64,000 bases of DNA from an uncultured Collinsella sp. (GTDB taxonomy: Bacteria > Actinomycetota > Coriobacteriia > Coriobacteriales > Coriobacteriaceae), in assembly GCA_902494195.1 (NCBI GenBank), contig CABUSH010000008.1, positions 28,149 to 92,148 on the forward strand, read 5' to 3'. Made by a program: the position numbers and the translations under genes. Under the pieces are notes generated by a model, which saw only the letters and a program-made list of their open reading frames with translations, was not told where the DNA came from and ran no database searches. Below, in pieces: positions 16,656-26,919 of this stretch. Each line of letters starts with the position of its first letter. Position 1 is the stretch's first letter.

Positions 16656-17865
16656 ACGAACCCCCTTCCAACAAATTAACGACTTTAAGTATACGCCCCA
16701 GGCACGCTTCCCAAGAGACCGCCGACGGCTCGAACGTCGAAGGCGGAGCCGCAAGCGCCTGCGCGATAGCATCTGCCAGTGCGCGCTCAAACAACGGAAG
16801 GTCGGCCGCCACGGGCGTGTCGACATCCGTCATACGCGGCGACGCCACCCACGTCACGGGAGCACCGGGAAGCATCGCCTCCATCCAGGGACGAACGCCG
16901 GGCAAATCGGTCGCCACAACTTTGCAGCCGCACGCGAGGGCCTCGATCGTCACGAGCGGCAAACCTTCGTAAAACGAAGGCAGCACAAAGACGTCGGAAC
17001 TGCGGTAGGCACGCACGAGTTCATCGCTATCCAGGCGCCCCGCCAGCGTCACCGGCACATCCGAGGCCGCGGTCAAGCGCTCAATACGCGCGTACTCGGC
17101 ATCGTCCCCGCGGCCGCCCACAAGTACCAAGCCAGATGAGCGGACGCCATCGTCAATCGGCAATGACACAGCTCGAACCAGCGACTCGACGCCCTTTTTA
17201 AAGCAAATCTTGCCCACGTACACAAGCGATCCCGGCTGCCTCGCCACGCTTGCGTCGCGGCAGAAGACGCGATGGTCGTAGCCCGTCCCAATCACGTGGA
17301 TGCGATCGGCATCGACGCCGCACACCAGGCCAATCTGCTCAGCCTGCTCAGCATGGAGCGCAAAGACGGCATCGAGCCGACGAACCGCACTTACGATGCG
17401 ATCGCGCTCGAGCGCATGCGAACGCAGCTGGCGCAGGTCGGTCGAATGGCACACGGCAACAACCGGCACGCCCCGGACGCACTCGCGCGCCAATGCGGTC
17501 ACCAGATACAGGTGATGGCAGAGCACCAGATCGGGCCGAAACTCAGCCACCGCCCGATCGATTGCAGCAGCAAATGCCCGCTCAAATGCCTTGAGCATCG
17601 AAGGCGTCAGGTCACGATAGCGTGTGGAGGGATAGGGCATGACATCGGACATACCGCAGATATGAAAGGGCAGCTCAGGGGTGTCGAAGTCGACGGTATA
17701 GACAGGTACGCCCGCCGGGATGTCACCTTGCGTGTCGCCCGGTGCCGCGCCGCAAAGCACGGCAGCGCGATGCCCCGTCTCGATCTGCTCGCGCACGAGC
17801 GCGGCAAGGTAGGTGCCGCTGCCGGTGCTATCTGGTTTTTGTGCCGAGATATTGAGGATGCGCAT
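16648..17865 (-). CDS. GT-B family 4 glycosyltransferase coupled to selD
   Basis: 405-residue cytosolic glycosyltransferase. Start MRILNISAQKPDSTGSGTYL at 17865, a nucleotide-sugar glycosyltransferase N-terminus with a glycine-rich GSGTYLAALV; an upstream extension would run into the activase gene. The C-terminal donor domain shows VYVGKICFKKGVESLVRA, VLVGGRGDD and the EX7E motif EGLPLVTIEALACG. It lies 14 bp after the activase and overlaps selD by 8 bp, so it is translationally coupled to selD. SelD-linked glycosyltransferases (SenB) use selenophosphate to make selenosugars, so that is one hypothesis; an ordinary cell-surface sugar transferase is the alternative. No SenA-like partner is in the window. 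Confidence 0.78.
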   Translation of the reverse strand: MRILNISAQKPDSTGSGTYLAALVREQIETGHRAAVLCGAAPGDTQGDIPAGVPVYTVDFDTPELPFHICGMSDVMPYPSTRYRDLTPSMLKAFERAFAAAIDRAVAEFRPDLVLCHHLYLVTALARECVRGVPVVAVCHSTDLRQLRSHALERDRIVSAVRRLDAVFALHAEQAEQIGLVCGVDADRIHVIGTGYDHRVFCRDASVARQPGSLVYVGKICFKKGVESLVRAVSLPIDDGVRSSGLVLVGGRGDDAEYARIERLTAASDVPVTLAGRLDSDELVRAYRSSDVFVLPSFYEGLPLVTIEALACGCKVVATDLPGVRPWMEAMLPGAPVTWVASPRMTDVDTPVAADLPLFERALADAIAQALAAPPSTFEPSAVSWEACLGRILKVVNLLEGGSYG

Positions 17866-17879
17866 GTCGCGGTACACCC

Positions 17880-18644
17880 CTAGGCCAAGGCGGCGGCGCG
17901 GACAGCCGCGCCGATCGCTCCGGCAAAGCGAGCCTGGGGCGAGGTGGTCACCGGCGACCCCAGTAGCTCGCCCAACCGCTCCACCACGAAGGCGTTCTCG
18001 CACAGGCCACCGGTCAGATAGTACGGAGCGCCCGCCGCCTGCCCAGCCATGGTCGCAACGCGCGAGACCACGCTGTCGATCACGCCACGCGCAATGTTCT
18101 CGCGCGGCTCACCGCGACCGATGAGGCTGATGACCTCGCTTTCGGCAAACACCGTGCACATGCTGGATATCTTGGTGGGCTCACCGGAACGTGCAAGGTC
18201 GGCCATCTGCTGCTGGGAAATACCCAGACGGTCGGCCATGATCTCCAAAAAGCGCCCCGTGCCGGCGGCGCACTTGTCGTTCATGGCAAACTTGGCCACG
18301 CGACCGCCTTTAAGCTGAATGACCTTGGTGTCTTGACCGCCCACGTCGATCACGGTGCCGTGGTCGCCAAACAGGCGCACGGCACCGGTACCGTGGCAGG
18401 TGATCTCGGTCACGACCTTGTGCGCATAGGGCACGGCAACGCGACCATATCCGGTCGCGATCACGCGCACGTCGTCGGCAGCCACGTCATAGCCAGCCGC
18501 GGCAAGCTCGCCGCGCAGACGCTCGGAAGCATCGACCGAGGAGAACCCGGTTGGCTGCACGCACGTCCACGCCACCGAACCCTCCCCATCGACCACAGCA
18601 GCCTTAGCCGCCGTAGACCCGATATCGATCCCGATCCCTATCAT
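17880..18644 (-). CDS. ATP-dependent activase of 2-hydroxyacyl-CoA dehydratase / double-cubane reductase type (BadF/BadG/HgdC)
   Basis: 254-residue ASKHA ATPase. MIGIGIDIGSTAAKAAVVDG is the phosphate-1 loop; VIDVGGQDTKVIQL is the adenosine/phosphate-2 region. The two cysteines that hold the dimer-bridging [4Fe-4S] cluster are in NDKCAAGTGRFLEIMA and SSMCTVFAESEVISLI. Such activases hydrolyse ATP to push a low-potential electron into a partner Fe-S reductase. The partner is most likely the reductase homologue just upstream (18799-19962) and perhaps the second at 25477. GGGAGAG precedes ATG 18644. Confidence 0.9.
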   Translation of the reverse strand: MIGIGIDIGSTAAKAAVVDGEGSVAWTCVQPTGFSSVDASERLRGELAAAGYDVAADDVRVIATGYGRVAVPYAHKVVTEITCHGTGAVRLFGDHGTVIDVGGQDTKVIQLKGGRVAKFAMNDKCAAGTGRFLEIMADRLGISQQQMADLARSGEPTKISSMCTVFAESEVISLIGRGEPRENIARGVIDSVVSRVATMAGQAAGAPYYLTGGLCENAFVVERLGELLGSPVTTSPQARFAGAIGAAVRAAALA

Positions 18645-18703
18645 GGCTCTCTCCCAATCTAAACGTCAAAGGTAGCGGCGCGTTCAGGCGCCTTAGATCT
18701 AGG

Positions 18704-18796
18704 TTTCTCAGGTGCCGGAGATTGCCCCGAAAGAGGAGCGCAGCGTACTTTGGTACGCAAGCGACGGTTTGAGGGGCAAGATCCGGTGCCTGAGGA
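18704..18796. repeat. Structured repeat A, copy 1
   Basis: Long imperfect stem (CTCAGGTGCCGGA at 18707-18719 against TCCGGTGCCTGAG at 18782-18794, and TTGCCCC against GGGGCAA) enclosing a core that starts GAAAGAGGAGCG (18729) and ends GCGACGGTTTGA (18772), with an inner CGTAC-TTTG-GTACG hairpin. The core pattern GAAAGAGGAG...CTT.TGG...CGACG.nTGA is shared with copies at 40751 and 43842. This copy fills the gap between the reductase homologue and the activase inside an operon. Confidence 0.8.
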
Positions 18797-18798
18797 AG

Positions 18799-19962
18799 CT
18801 AGAGGATTTCGATGAAGGCGGCGATGCGAGTCTCGATCTGACCCATGTCGCCGTTGCTGTAATCGGTCTCGATCTTCATATACGGAATGCCCGCGCCCTC
18901 GACAGCCTCCTGCATGCGTGCACTCTCCACGTTAAAGGTGTGGCAGGCCTGGAGCACGTTTTCGACCACGCCATCGACGTGATACTTCTCGCACATGGCC
19001 AGTGTATTTTCCATACGACCGTCGTTGGGCGTCATGACCGAGCAGTTGATGTCCAGATATCGGTCGGCGATGGCGCGCAGGATATCGGGAGCCTCCGGGT
19101 CGATCATCATGGCCGCCGTACGCTCGCCCGAGCAGTCGTCCATGCACACAACCACGCCGCCGTTGGACTCGATGGTGCGACCGATCTTATTGATCACGCC
19201 GCCCACCGGGCAGCCGGTGATCAGAATGCGCTTGGCATCCGCCGCAACCGGGCGCTCGCCCGCGTCGTAGGCCTCGCGCAGCTTGGCAACCTTTTGCTCC
19301 AGCTGCTGCGTATAGGCCTCGATATCAAAGCTAAACGTACCGGCAAACATGGTGCTCATCAGGTCGACGCCGCTCATGGCCGCCGGCTGGTTGGCCTGCA
19401 GCGCAAACATCTCGAGCTGGGCCGCACGCAAACGGTTGCGACGACGAACGGCAGCGCGCAGGTCGTCATCGGTAATCGTAATACCGTAGAAGCCCTCAAG
19501 CTCCTCCTTGAGCAGACGGCACTCCTCGTACCAGCCTTCGCGCTCGTAGGCGCGATCGCGACCCTGCGGAAGATGCAGAATGTGCGTGCGCTTGAGCTCG
19601 TTGAGTAGCTCGTACATCTTCTTCTTGCCGTCGCAGGTGGTCTCGCCGATGATCATGTCGCTAAAGTACGTAAACGGGCACTTTTGCGAATAGGCAAAAC
19701 CGTACGTCGACTTGATGAGCGGACACAGATTTGCCGGCAGCACCTTCTCGGCCTCGGGAATCACCTCGTCGGACGTACCGCACAGCGCCACGCTCGCAGC
19801 GCCCGCGGCATCGATGATCTCGAGCGGCGTATAGCTGCACAAAAAGCCGACCAGGCGGTTACCCGCCTGCTTATAATCCTTGACGCGAATAAACGCCGCC
19901 TTGCGTTGCTCGTTGAACTCCTCAAACGTGGACGGCAACGGCTGCTCCTCGATATCGACCAT
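18799..19962 (-). CDS. Double-cubane-cluster-type anaerobic reductase (2-hydroxyacyl-CoA dehydratase-like)
   Basis: 387 residues related to the HgdB/BcrC family, with the stretch GETTCDGKKKMYELL typical of double-cubane-cluster proteins rather than CoA dehydratases. Further cysteines that may ligand the cluster: LCPLIKSTYGFAYSQKCPF, the GCPVGG loop, CMDDCSGER and VLQACHTFN. With the adjacent activase it should catalyse an ATP-driven, very low-potential two-electron reduction; acetylene, azide and hydrazine are test substrates of a characterised homologue, the physiological one being unknown. ATG 19962 (MVDIEEQPLPSTFEEF) has AGAGGGGAA upstream; a longer frame with a hydrophobic leader lacks a ribosome site. 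A paralogue lies at 25477-26760, on the other side of the ABC importer. Confidence 0.85.
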   Translation of the reverse strand: MVDIEEQPLPSTFEEFNEQRKAAFIRVKDYKQAGNRLVGFLCSYTPLEIIDAAGAASVALCGTSDEVIPEAEKVLPANLCPLIKSTYGFAYSQKCPFTYFSDMIIGETTCDGKKKMYELLNELKRTHILHLPQGRDRAYEREGWYEECRLLKEELEGFYGITITDDDLRAAVRRRNRLRAAQLEMFALQANQPAAMSGVDLMSTMFAGTFSFDIEAYTQQLEQKVAKLREAYDAGERPVAADAKRILITGCPVGGVINKIGRTIESNGGVVVCMDDCSGERTAAMMIDPEAPDILRAIADRYLDINCSVMTPNDGRMENTLAMCEKYHVDGVVENVLQACHTFNVESARMQEAVEGAGIPYMKIETDYSNGDMGQIETRIAAFIEIL

Positions 19963-20038
19963 AGTAGTTCCCCTCTCTTGCACCGATATACCGAAAATTA
20001 AACAACAAACCCACGCCATACCCAAAAGGAAGCATCCT

Positions 20039-20813
20039 CTAGGGAATGGCATCGATAAGCTCCTGCGTATACGGATCGCTCGGGTGCGCGATCACGTCCT
20101 CGGCCGCGCCTTCCTCGACAAGACGACCGTGGTAGAGCACGCCAATCCGGTCGGACATATGCCGAACCACACGCATATCATGCGTGATAAACAGCAGCGC
20201 CACGCCCGTCGTGCGCTGCAGGTCGCGAAGTAAGTTGAGCACTTGGGCCTGAACGGACACGTCAAGCGCCGAGACCGGCTCGTCGCATACCACAAGGCGC
20301 GGCTCGCAAATAAGCGCCCGTGCCAGATTGAGTCGCTGACGCTGTCCCCCCGAAAGGTCGTGCGGATAGCGGTCATAATGCTCTGCCAGAAGACCGACCG
20401 AGGCCAGGGCCGAGAGCGCGCGCCCATGGCGCTCATCCGCATCGCGCACGCCGGCGATAATCAGCGGCTCCTCCAAAATGCGGCCGACACGGTTGCGCGG
20501 GTCAAAAGCCGTAGAGCTATCCTGGAATACCAGCTGGATCTCACGGCGGAACGGCTTGCGTTCGCGCTCCGACATCGTGGCGAGATCATGCCCGCGATAG
20601 ACAATCGAGCCGGAATCCGCACGCTCGAGACCACAGATCAGGCGTCCAGTCGTCGACTTGCCCGATCCGGATTCGCCAACCAGGCCATAGACTTCGCCCG
20701 GCGCGATCTCAAACGACAGATCGTCCACGGCGGTAAAGGCCTGACGCTTAAAACCTAAGCCCGGCATGGAATACGCTTTGGTCAGATGTGAGACCCTAAG
20801 CAGGGCTTCGCTA

Positions 20814-20824
<11 letters not shown>
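20039..20824 (-). CDS. Peptide/nickel-type ABC importer ATPase 2 (OppF/DppF-like)
   Basis: 261-residue ATP-binding subunit. Walker A is GLVGESGSGKSTTGR, ABC signature HDLSGGQRQRLNLARAL, Walker B RLVVCDEPVSALD, followed by LLFITHDMRVV. It ends soon after HPSDPYTQELIDAIP, so the C-terminal oligopeptide/dipeptide extension with cysteines is missing, unlike its partner. ATG 20824 (MAVDSEALLRV) has AAAGGGGAG upstream and overlaps the partner ATPase by 11 bp. It is the last gene of the transporter block, 76 bp before the reductase homologue. Confidence 0.88.
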
Positions 20825-21809
<985 letters not shown>

Positions 21810-21812
21810 GGG

Positions 21813-22643
21813 CTAGTCCTCCTTGGTCTTGGGGTCGAGGGCGTCGCGCAGGCCGTCGCCGGCAAGGTTCAGCGAAAGCACGCTCGCGATGATGGCCGCT
21901 GCCGGGAAGAAGATCATCCACCAGGCTTTGCGCATCACGTTCTTGCCCGCCTGCAGGATGTTTCCCCAGCTGGCATCGGGAGCCTTGATACCCAGGCCCA
22001 GAAACGAGAGGGCGGCCTCCGAGAGCACGGCCTCGGCAAAGACAAAGGTCGCCTGCACCAGGAAGGGTGCCATAACGTTGGGCACGATATGCAACCACAC
22101 GATACGGGCCGTGGAGGCGCCCTGTACGCGCAGGGCCTCCACAAAGGGCTCCTCCTTGACCACCATCGCACGCGAGCGCACGATGCGCGCCATGCTGGGC
22201 GTATAGACGATGGAGAGCGCGATGATGACGTTCCAGACCGAGGCGCCCATCATGGCCATGAGTGCGATAGCCAAAAGCACGCCCGGAATGGACATAAGGC
22301 CGTCGCAGATGCGCATGAGAATATGATCGAGTCTCTCGTTGTAGCACGCATAGGCGCCAATCACCAAGCCGAGCGCACTCGTCGCAAGCGTGACGGCAAT
22401 GCCAACGCCAAGCGACACGCGCGCGCCCGCGATGACGCGGGCAAGCAGGTCGCGGCCAAAGTCATCGCAGCCAAAGGGATGCGCGGGCGAGGGCGCCGAA
22501 AGTCGCAACGTCATCTCCTGCGCATTGGGATTAACCGTCCACACCAGCGGACCGACGAGCGCGATCAGCGCAATCGCCAGGAAAATGCAGCCACCGACCA
22601 CAAACCCCTTGTTGGCAAGGGCCTTCTTAAAGTTTGCCATCAT
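21813..22643 (-). CDS. Peptide/nickel-type ABC importer permease 2 (DppC/OppC-like)
   Basis: 276-residue inner-membrane subunit. N-terminal MMANFKKALANKGFVVGGCI leads into the first helix; the coupling-loop EAA motif is EALRVQGASTARIVWLHIVP. About six helices are visible. The start ATG at 22643 overlaps the TGA of the upstream permease (ATGA), so the two permeases are translationally coupled and would form a heterodimeric channel. It ends 3 bp before the ATPase gene. The substrate is not evident from sequence. Confidence 0.9.
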   Translation of the reverse strand: MMANFKKALANKGFVVGGCIFLAIALIALVGPLVWTVNPNAQEMTLRLSAPSPAHPFGCDDFGRDLLARVIAGARVSLGVGIAVTLATSALGLVIGAYACYNERLDHILMRICDGLMSIPGVLLAIALMAMMGASVWNVIIALSIVYTPSMARIVRSRAMVVKEEPFVEALRVQGASTARIVWLHIVPNVMAPFLVQATFVFAEAVLSEAALSFLGLGIKAPDASWGNILQAGKNVMRKAWWMIFFPAAAIIASVLSLNLAGDGLRDALDPKTKED

Positions 22644-23593
22644 GCATCGCCCCATTTGCGAGCGCGCGGGTCAAAAGCGCCGTAGGCAAGGTCGACGACC
22701 AGATTGATCACCGAATTCAACAAGGCGATGACCAGCAGCACGCCCTGAATCACCGGATAGTCGCGACGCTCGATAGAGCTCGTGACCAGCTGGCCCAAAC
22801 CGGGGATGTTAAAAATGGCCTCAGTCACCACGGCGCCCGTAATCAGGGCGCCAAAAGAATAGCCGACCGAGGTGAGAATCGGCAGCGCTGCGTTGCGCAG
22901 GGCATGGGCCAGCACCACGCGAACCTCGGAGACGCCCTTGGCACGCGCCGTCTTGACGCAGTCAAGCTGCATGGCCTCGATAACGCTCGAACGGGTCATG
23001 CGCATGAGCAGGGCCGCCTGCACGCATCCAAGCGATATGGCCGGCAACGCAAGATAGCGTAAATGGCTGAACCAGCCCTTCGATAGCGGCGCATAGCCGG
23101 CCACCGGAAACACACGCAACGTGACGGCAAACAGCCACATAAGCATGAGCGCCATCAAAAAGCCGGGTATCGCCACGCCCAAAAGAGCAACGACACGCAA
23201 GACCGCGTCGGTGCGCGACCCATGTTTGAGGGCAGCGACGACGCCGCAGGGCAGTGCAATCAGCAGCGCGATGAGCTGTGCCAGAAGCGCGAGCGATAGC
23301 GTGGGGCCAAAGTGCTCGGCGATCGCCTGCGTTACGGGCTGGCGCATAAAATACGAATCGCCCAGGTCGCCGGTAAGCACGCCGCCCATCCACTCAACGT
23401 AGCGCTGCGGCAGCGGCTCGTTGAGTCCCAGGCTATCGTTGACGCGCTCGATCTGGTCGGCCGAAGCCTCCATGCCGAGCATCGAAGAGGCCGGGTCACC
23501 CGGTGTGAGATAGATAATTAAAAACACGACGACCGAGATGATGAGCATCACCGGAACCATCGCGCCTATACGTTTGAGCGTGTACTTCAACAT
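22640..23593 (-). CDS. Peptide/nickel-type ABC importer permease 1 (DppB/OppB-like)
   Basis: 317 residues. Start MLKYTLKRIGAMVPVMLIIS and the family sequence LIIYLTPGDPASSMLG are typical for DppB/NikB proteins; the EAA loop is CVKTARAKGVSEVRVVLAHA followed by LRNAALPILTSVGYSFGALI. It lies 88 bp after the binding-protein gene, with a strong hairpin in between, and overlaps the second permease by 4 bp. Ribosome site is weak (GAGGGG is 14 bases upstream), so low translation relative to the binding protein is expected. Confidence 0.9.
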   Translation of the reverse strand: MLKYTLKRIGAMVPVMLIISVVVFLIIYLTPGDPASSMLGMEASADQIERVNDSLGLNEPLPQRYVEWMGGVLTGDLGDSYFMRQPVTQAIAEHFGPTLSLALLAQLIALLIALPCGVVAALKHGSRTDAVLRVVALLGVAIPGFLMALMLMWLFAVTLRVFPVAGYAPLSKGWFSHLRYLALPAISLGCVQAALLMRMTRSSVIEAMQLDCVKTARAKGVSEVRVVLAHALRNAALPILTSVGYSFGALITGAVVTEAIFNIPGLGQLVTSSIERRDYPVIQGVLLVIALLNSVINLVVDLAYGAFDPRARKWGDA

Positions 23594-23627
23594 GCGAGGC
23601 GTCTATTTCCCCTCTGAACGTGGACAG

Positions 23628-23671
23628 GGCGTGGCGGCCACAGGGGACCAGACCCCTCCAGCCGCCACGCC
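23628..23671 (-). promoter_or_regulatory. Intercistronic hairpin after the binding-protein gene
   Basis: GGCGTGGCGGC (23628-23638) and GCCGCCACGCC (23661-23671) form an 11-bp perfect stem, with a further AGGGG/CCCCT pairing inside. No U tract follows. Its position right after a periplasmic-type binding protein fits mRNA stabilisation or partial termination that keeps binding protein in excess over permease. Confidence 0.65.
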
Positions 23672-23681
23672 ATCTATTGCA

Positions 23682-25292
23682 TTACTCCGGACGCTTGGCG
23701 TTCCAGATGATGGCGCCGTCGAGCACCTCGACGTCCTCGACGTCTGCCTGGGTGCCCGTGATGGAAGCGTAGTGGCAAAGCGGCTCGATAACGGCGATCT
23801 CATAGAGGCGCTCCTGAGCCTCGGCCCACTTCTTGGCCGCGGCGTCGGTGTCCTTGGCGGTGCGGGTCTCGGCAACGAGCTTGAGCGCCTTCTCGTCGGA
23901 CAGGCCATAGAAGGCCTTAGAGGCCGAGAGGGACTGGGCCGGGATGGGCTTGTAGTTGGTGGAGGCCACAAAGAGGTCCCACTGCTCGGGCTTGCCGGAG
24001 CGGATGTCCATAAAGGTAGCAAACTCGTAGCTGTCGACCTCGGCGGTGAAGCCGGCCTTCTCGAGCTGCTCCTGCAGCGCGACGGTGGCGTTGTACATAT
24101 CCTTGTAGTCGGGGGTGGTCAGCAGCTTGACCGTCTCACCGGCATAGGAGGTCTTGGCCAGAGCCTTCTTGGCGGCCTTGGCGTCTGCCTGGTTGAAGTA
24201 CTTCTTGCCCGCGTCGGTCGCCCACTGAGCGTTCTCGGGGTTGCCAAGGTTGGGATCGATATTGAAGAGCTCCTTCTCGCCATAGGCGGCAAGAGCGGCC
24301 GCCTCGCAGTCGATAGCCATGAGTGCGCACTTGCGGATCTCCTCGTCGGCGAAGACGCCCTCGTTCATGTTGAGGAAGGCGGTCAGAACGCCGGCGTTAT
24401 GGGTGTAGAGCTTGACGTCGTCGTTGCCGTCGAAGTCGTGGTAGTTCTCGGTGGGGATCTCGCCAGCGACATCGTACTCGCCGGTCTCAAACCCGCTCAC
24501 GCGCGTGGAGGCCTCAGTCACGAACTGATAGTAGATGTCCTTGGTGGGCGCGGAGACCTTGCCGGTGTAGCCCGAAGCCTTGCCGTGGGCGGCGACATAG
24601 TCCTCGTAGCGGGTGAGATGGACGTACTGGTCCTGCTTCCACTCCACAAACTTGTAGGCACCGGTACCCACGTACTCGGTCACGCCAGTATCGCCCGCGG
24701 CCTCGATGACCTCGGAGGGGAAAATACCCGGATACTGGGAGTGGTTGCCCAGGATGATCAGAAAGTCGATGGCGGGCTCGGTCAGCGTGCAGGTGACCTC
24801 GTGGTCGCCCGAGGCGGCGAAGGTGGCACCGGGCAGCAGGCTCGCGGCGCGGTCGTTGACGGCGAGCCAGTGGTTCATCGAGGCCACGACGTCCTCGGAG
24901 CCAAACTCCTTGCCGTTGTGGAAGGTGACGCCCTCGCGCAGCTTGATGGTGTAGGTCAGGCCGTCGTCGGAGACCTCATAGCCCTTGGCCAGCACGGGCT
25001 GGGGCTCGTAGTCGCTATCGAGGCCAAAGAGCGGCTCGACGACGTTGCAGATGATGTCCATAGTCACAAGCGACGACGTGGTGTGCGGATCGAGGCCGTC
25101 CGGGCTCGCCGGGAGCGCGATCTGCAGCTCGTCGCGATACTCCACATCCTGGCCGGAGGCAGCGGCGCTACCGCTCTCGGCGCCCGAACCGCCGCAGCCG
25201 GCGAGGCCGAGGCCCGCCATGGCGCACAGGGCAGCGGAGCCGGTCAGAAAACCGCGACGGGAAACGCCCGCCTTGAAAAGGTCGTTGTTCAT
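23682..25292 (-). CDS. Solute-binding lipoprotein of a peptide/nickel-type ABC importer (SBP_bac_5)
   Basis: 536-residue family 5 extracellular solute-binding protein. The signal is a Tat lipoprotein type: MNNDLFKAGVSRRGFLTGSA with the twin arginines, then LGLAGC as lipobox. The family signature follows the mature start: DELQIALPASPDGLDPHTTS, then VVEPLFGLDSDYEPQPVLAK and GYEVSDDGLTYTIKLREGVT. ATG 25292 has AAAGGAA upstream; ORF calls include 8 extra residues. A 184-bp gap with a 12-bp perfect hairpin separates it from the upstream reductase homologue. Being flanked by two reductase homologues and selenium genes makes an unusual substrate plausible, but nothing in the sequence names it. Confidence 0.9.
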   Translation of the reverse strand: MNNDLFKAGVSRRGFLTGSAALCAMAGLGLAGCGGSGAESGSAAASGQDVEYRDELQIALPASPDGLDPHTTSSLVTMDIICNVVEPLFGLDSDYEPQPVLAKGYEVSDDGLTYTIKLREGVTFHNGKEFGSEDVVASMNHWLAVNDRAASLLPGATFAASGDHEVTCTLTEPAIDFLIILGNHSQYPGIFPSEVIEAAGDTGVTEYVGTGAYKFVEWKQDQYVHLTRYEDYVAAHGKASGYTGKVSAPTKDIYYQFVTEASTRVSGFETGEYDVAGEIPTENYHDFDGNDDVKLYTHNAGVLTAFLNMNEGVFADEEIRKCALMAIDCEAAALAAYGEKELFNIDPNLGNPENAQWATDAGKKYFNQADAKAAKKALAKTSYAGETVKLLTTPDYKDMYNATVALQEQLEKAGFTAEVDSYEFATFMDIRSGKPEQWDLFVASTNYKPIPAQSLSASKAFYGLSDEKALKLVAETRTAKDTDAAAKKWAEAQERLYEIAVIEPLCHYASITGTQADVEDVEVLDGAIIWNAKRPE

Positions 25293-25327
25293 TGAGTTCC
25301 TTTCGTGTCTGAACAAACGGACAGAAT

Positions 25328-25360
25328 CTGCCGGGACGGTGGAAATCCCCGTCCCGGCAG
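25328..25360 (-). promoter_or_regulatory. Perfect 12-bp intercistronic hairpin
   Basis: CTGCCGGGACGG (25328-25339) pairs exactly with CCGTCCCGGCAG (25349-25360) around a 9-base loop. It lies between the reductase homologue and the binding-protein gene. On the minus strand it is followed by ATTCTGTCCGTTT, not a clean U tract, so it may be a leaky terminator or RNA processing barrier. Confidence 0.65.
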
Positions 25361-25476
25361 CTATGCGAAGCCGATTGGCGCCCTGCGGTGCATCCGAACA
25401 CCGACCGGCATGGCAACAGAGAAATCCCTATCGCGCGGATAGGAACACCCGGCGGCACAGCTTGGCGCAGGTGCGG

Positions 25477-26760
25477 CTAAATCGTCTCGAGGAAGGCCTC
25501 GATGCGGGTCTGGAGCTGACCGGCGTCCTCGCCGGCGTAGTCGGTCGTGATGTGCATAAACGGAATGCCGGCCTCCTCGGCGGCCTTCTCCACGGCAAAC
25601 GACTCCATCTCGTAGAGCGTGCAGAACTGCAGGGCCACGTCGACGATACCGTCGGCATGCAGGTCCTTGGCCATCTGGACAATGTCCTTCATACGCTGAT
25701 TGTTGGGCGTAAAGACGGCGCAGTTGATCTTAAAGTAGCGCTCGGCGATGGCGTCGAGCATCTCGTCGACCGTCTCGCCGGACTCGTCGACCAGGTCCTT
25801 GTAGTAGCGCGAGCCCGTGCAGGACTCCTCGCCTATCACAACGCCGCCGGCCTTCTCGATAAGGTTGAACAGCTTCCAGTTGGGCACGGCCATGGGCGTA
25901 CCGGTGTACAGGATGCGCTTGGTCCCCTTGGGCGCCACGCCCTCGCCGGCCTCGACACGCTGCTCGCACTCAGCCGCCATATCGTTAATGGCTCCGGTCA
26001 GACGCGGCGTGTCATCCATAAAGGCGGCCTGAACGGTCAGCAGGCTGTCTAGACCGCTGATGGGCGCTGGGTCGGCAGCGCGCGTGGCAGCGAGGCGCTG
26101 CAGGGCGCGACGCTTCTCATTGACGGCGTGGATGGCGGCCTTCAGACGCTCGGGCGTAATCTTGACGCCACACTCTTCCTCGATCTTGGCGGCGAGCTTC
26201 TTGACCTCGGCCTTCCAGGTCACGAGCGTCGACTCGTCGTGTACGTTGGGAATATCCATGACGTACATGTTCTTTTGTGTTGCAAAAAACTCGTAGGCCT
26301 TCTTCTTGCCATCGCAGGTGTTCTCGCCTACCACCAGGTCACTCGACTCAATGTAGGGGCAGACCTCGCCCAGCTTAAAGCCGGCAAAGCTCTTGATGAG
26401 CGGGCAGGTGTTGCGCGGCAGGTGCTCCTCGACCTTATCGGTTGCCCAATCGGCACCCGAGCACAGGCCCACGGGAATACCGTCACAGGCAAGTACGATC
26501 TCCTCGGGCACGTACACGCAGAACGAACCGACGATCTTGGTGGCCTCGCCGGCCTCCTTCTTGTCGAGCATCTCCTTAATACGGCCGCTATGGATGTTGG
26601 TGGCCACAAAGTCCAGGTAGGACGTGGACTTGGGGCGATTGTTCTGCGTCAGGAACATGTCGCCGTACATCTGGCCCACGGCGCCCAGCAGCATGTCGTG
26701 ATCGGCAAGATTCATGCCGAGGGTCTCCCACATCGGATGGAAATCGAATTCTTCAGCCAT
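25477..26760 (-). CDS. Double-cubane-cluster-type anaerobic reductase paralogue
   Basis: 427 residues, a paralogue of 18799-19962. Shared landmarks: SFCVYVPEEIVLACDGIPVG, NTCPLIKSFAGFKLGEVCPY, GENTCDGKKKAYEFFATQKN, GTPMAVPNWKLFNLIEKAGG, VIGEESCTGSRYY and VALQFCTLYEMESF. It has an extra ~40-residue N-terminus (MAEEFDFHPMWETLGMNLAD). The GCPVGG Cys of the paralogue is replaced (GTPMAVPN), so the cluster ligand set may differ. GAGAGGGGAAC precedes the ATG. It is the first large gene after the promoter near 27.1 kb. The family receives electrons from an ASKHA activase; one is present farther down the operon. Confidence 0.85.
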   Translation of the reverse strand: MAEEFDFHPMWETLGMNLADHDMLLGAVGQMYGDMFLTQNNRPKSTSYLDFVATNIHSGRIKEMLDKKEAGEATKIVGSFCVYVPEEIVLACDGIPVGLCSGADWATDKVEEHLPRNTCPLIKSFAGFKLGEVCPYIESSDLVVGENTCDGKKKAYEFFATQKNMYVMDIPNVHDESTLVTWKAEVKKLAAKIEEECGVKITPERLKAAIHAVNEKRRALQRLAATRAADPAPISGLDSLLTVQAAFMDDTPRLTGAINDMAAECEQRVEAGEGVAPKGTKRILYTGTPMAVPNWKLFNLIEKAGGVVIGEESCTGSRYYKDLVDESGETVDEMLDAIAERYFKINCAVFTPNNQRMKDIVQMAKDLHADGIVDVALQFCTLYEMESFAVEKAAEEAGIPFMHITTDYAGEDAGQLQTRIEAFLETI

Positions 26761-26919
26761 GACGGTTCCCCTCTCGAACCAAAAATGGATAACAGCGGTA
26801 TCGATGCACGACGGACGGCGATTGCCCGGCCGTGCTCAAACCCGGAATTTTAGGGAACCTGCTTTGCGGTCGATTATTTAGTTGTGCGTCGTCTCTCCCG
26901 GAGCCGTGAACACACCTGC

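Noticed and set aside
23538..25295. 585-codon plus-strand frame opposite the solute-binding protein
   Set aside because: Antisense shadow of a clear SBP_bac_5 gene with a Tat lipoprotein signal.
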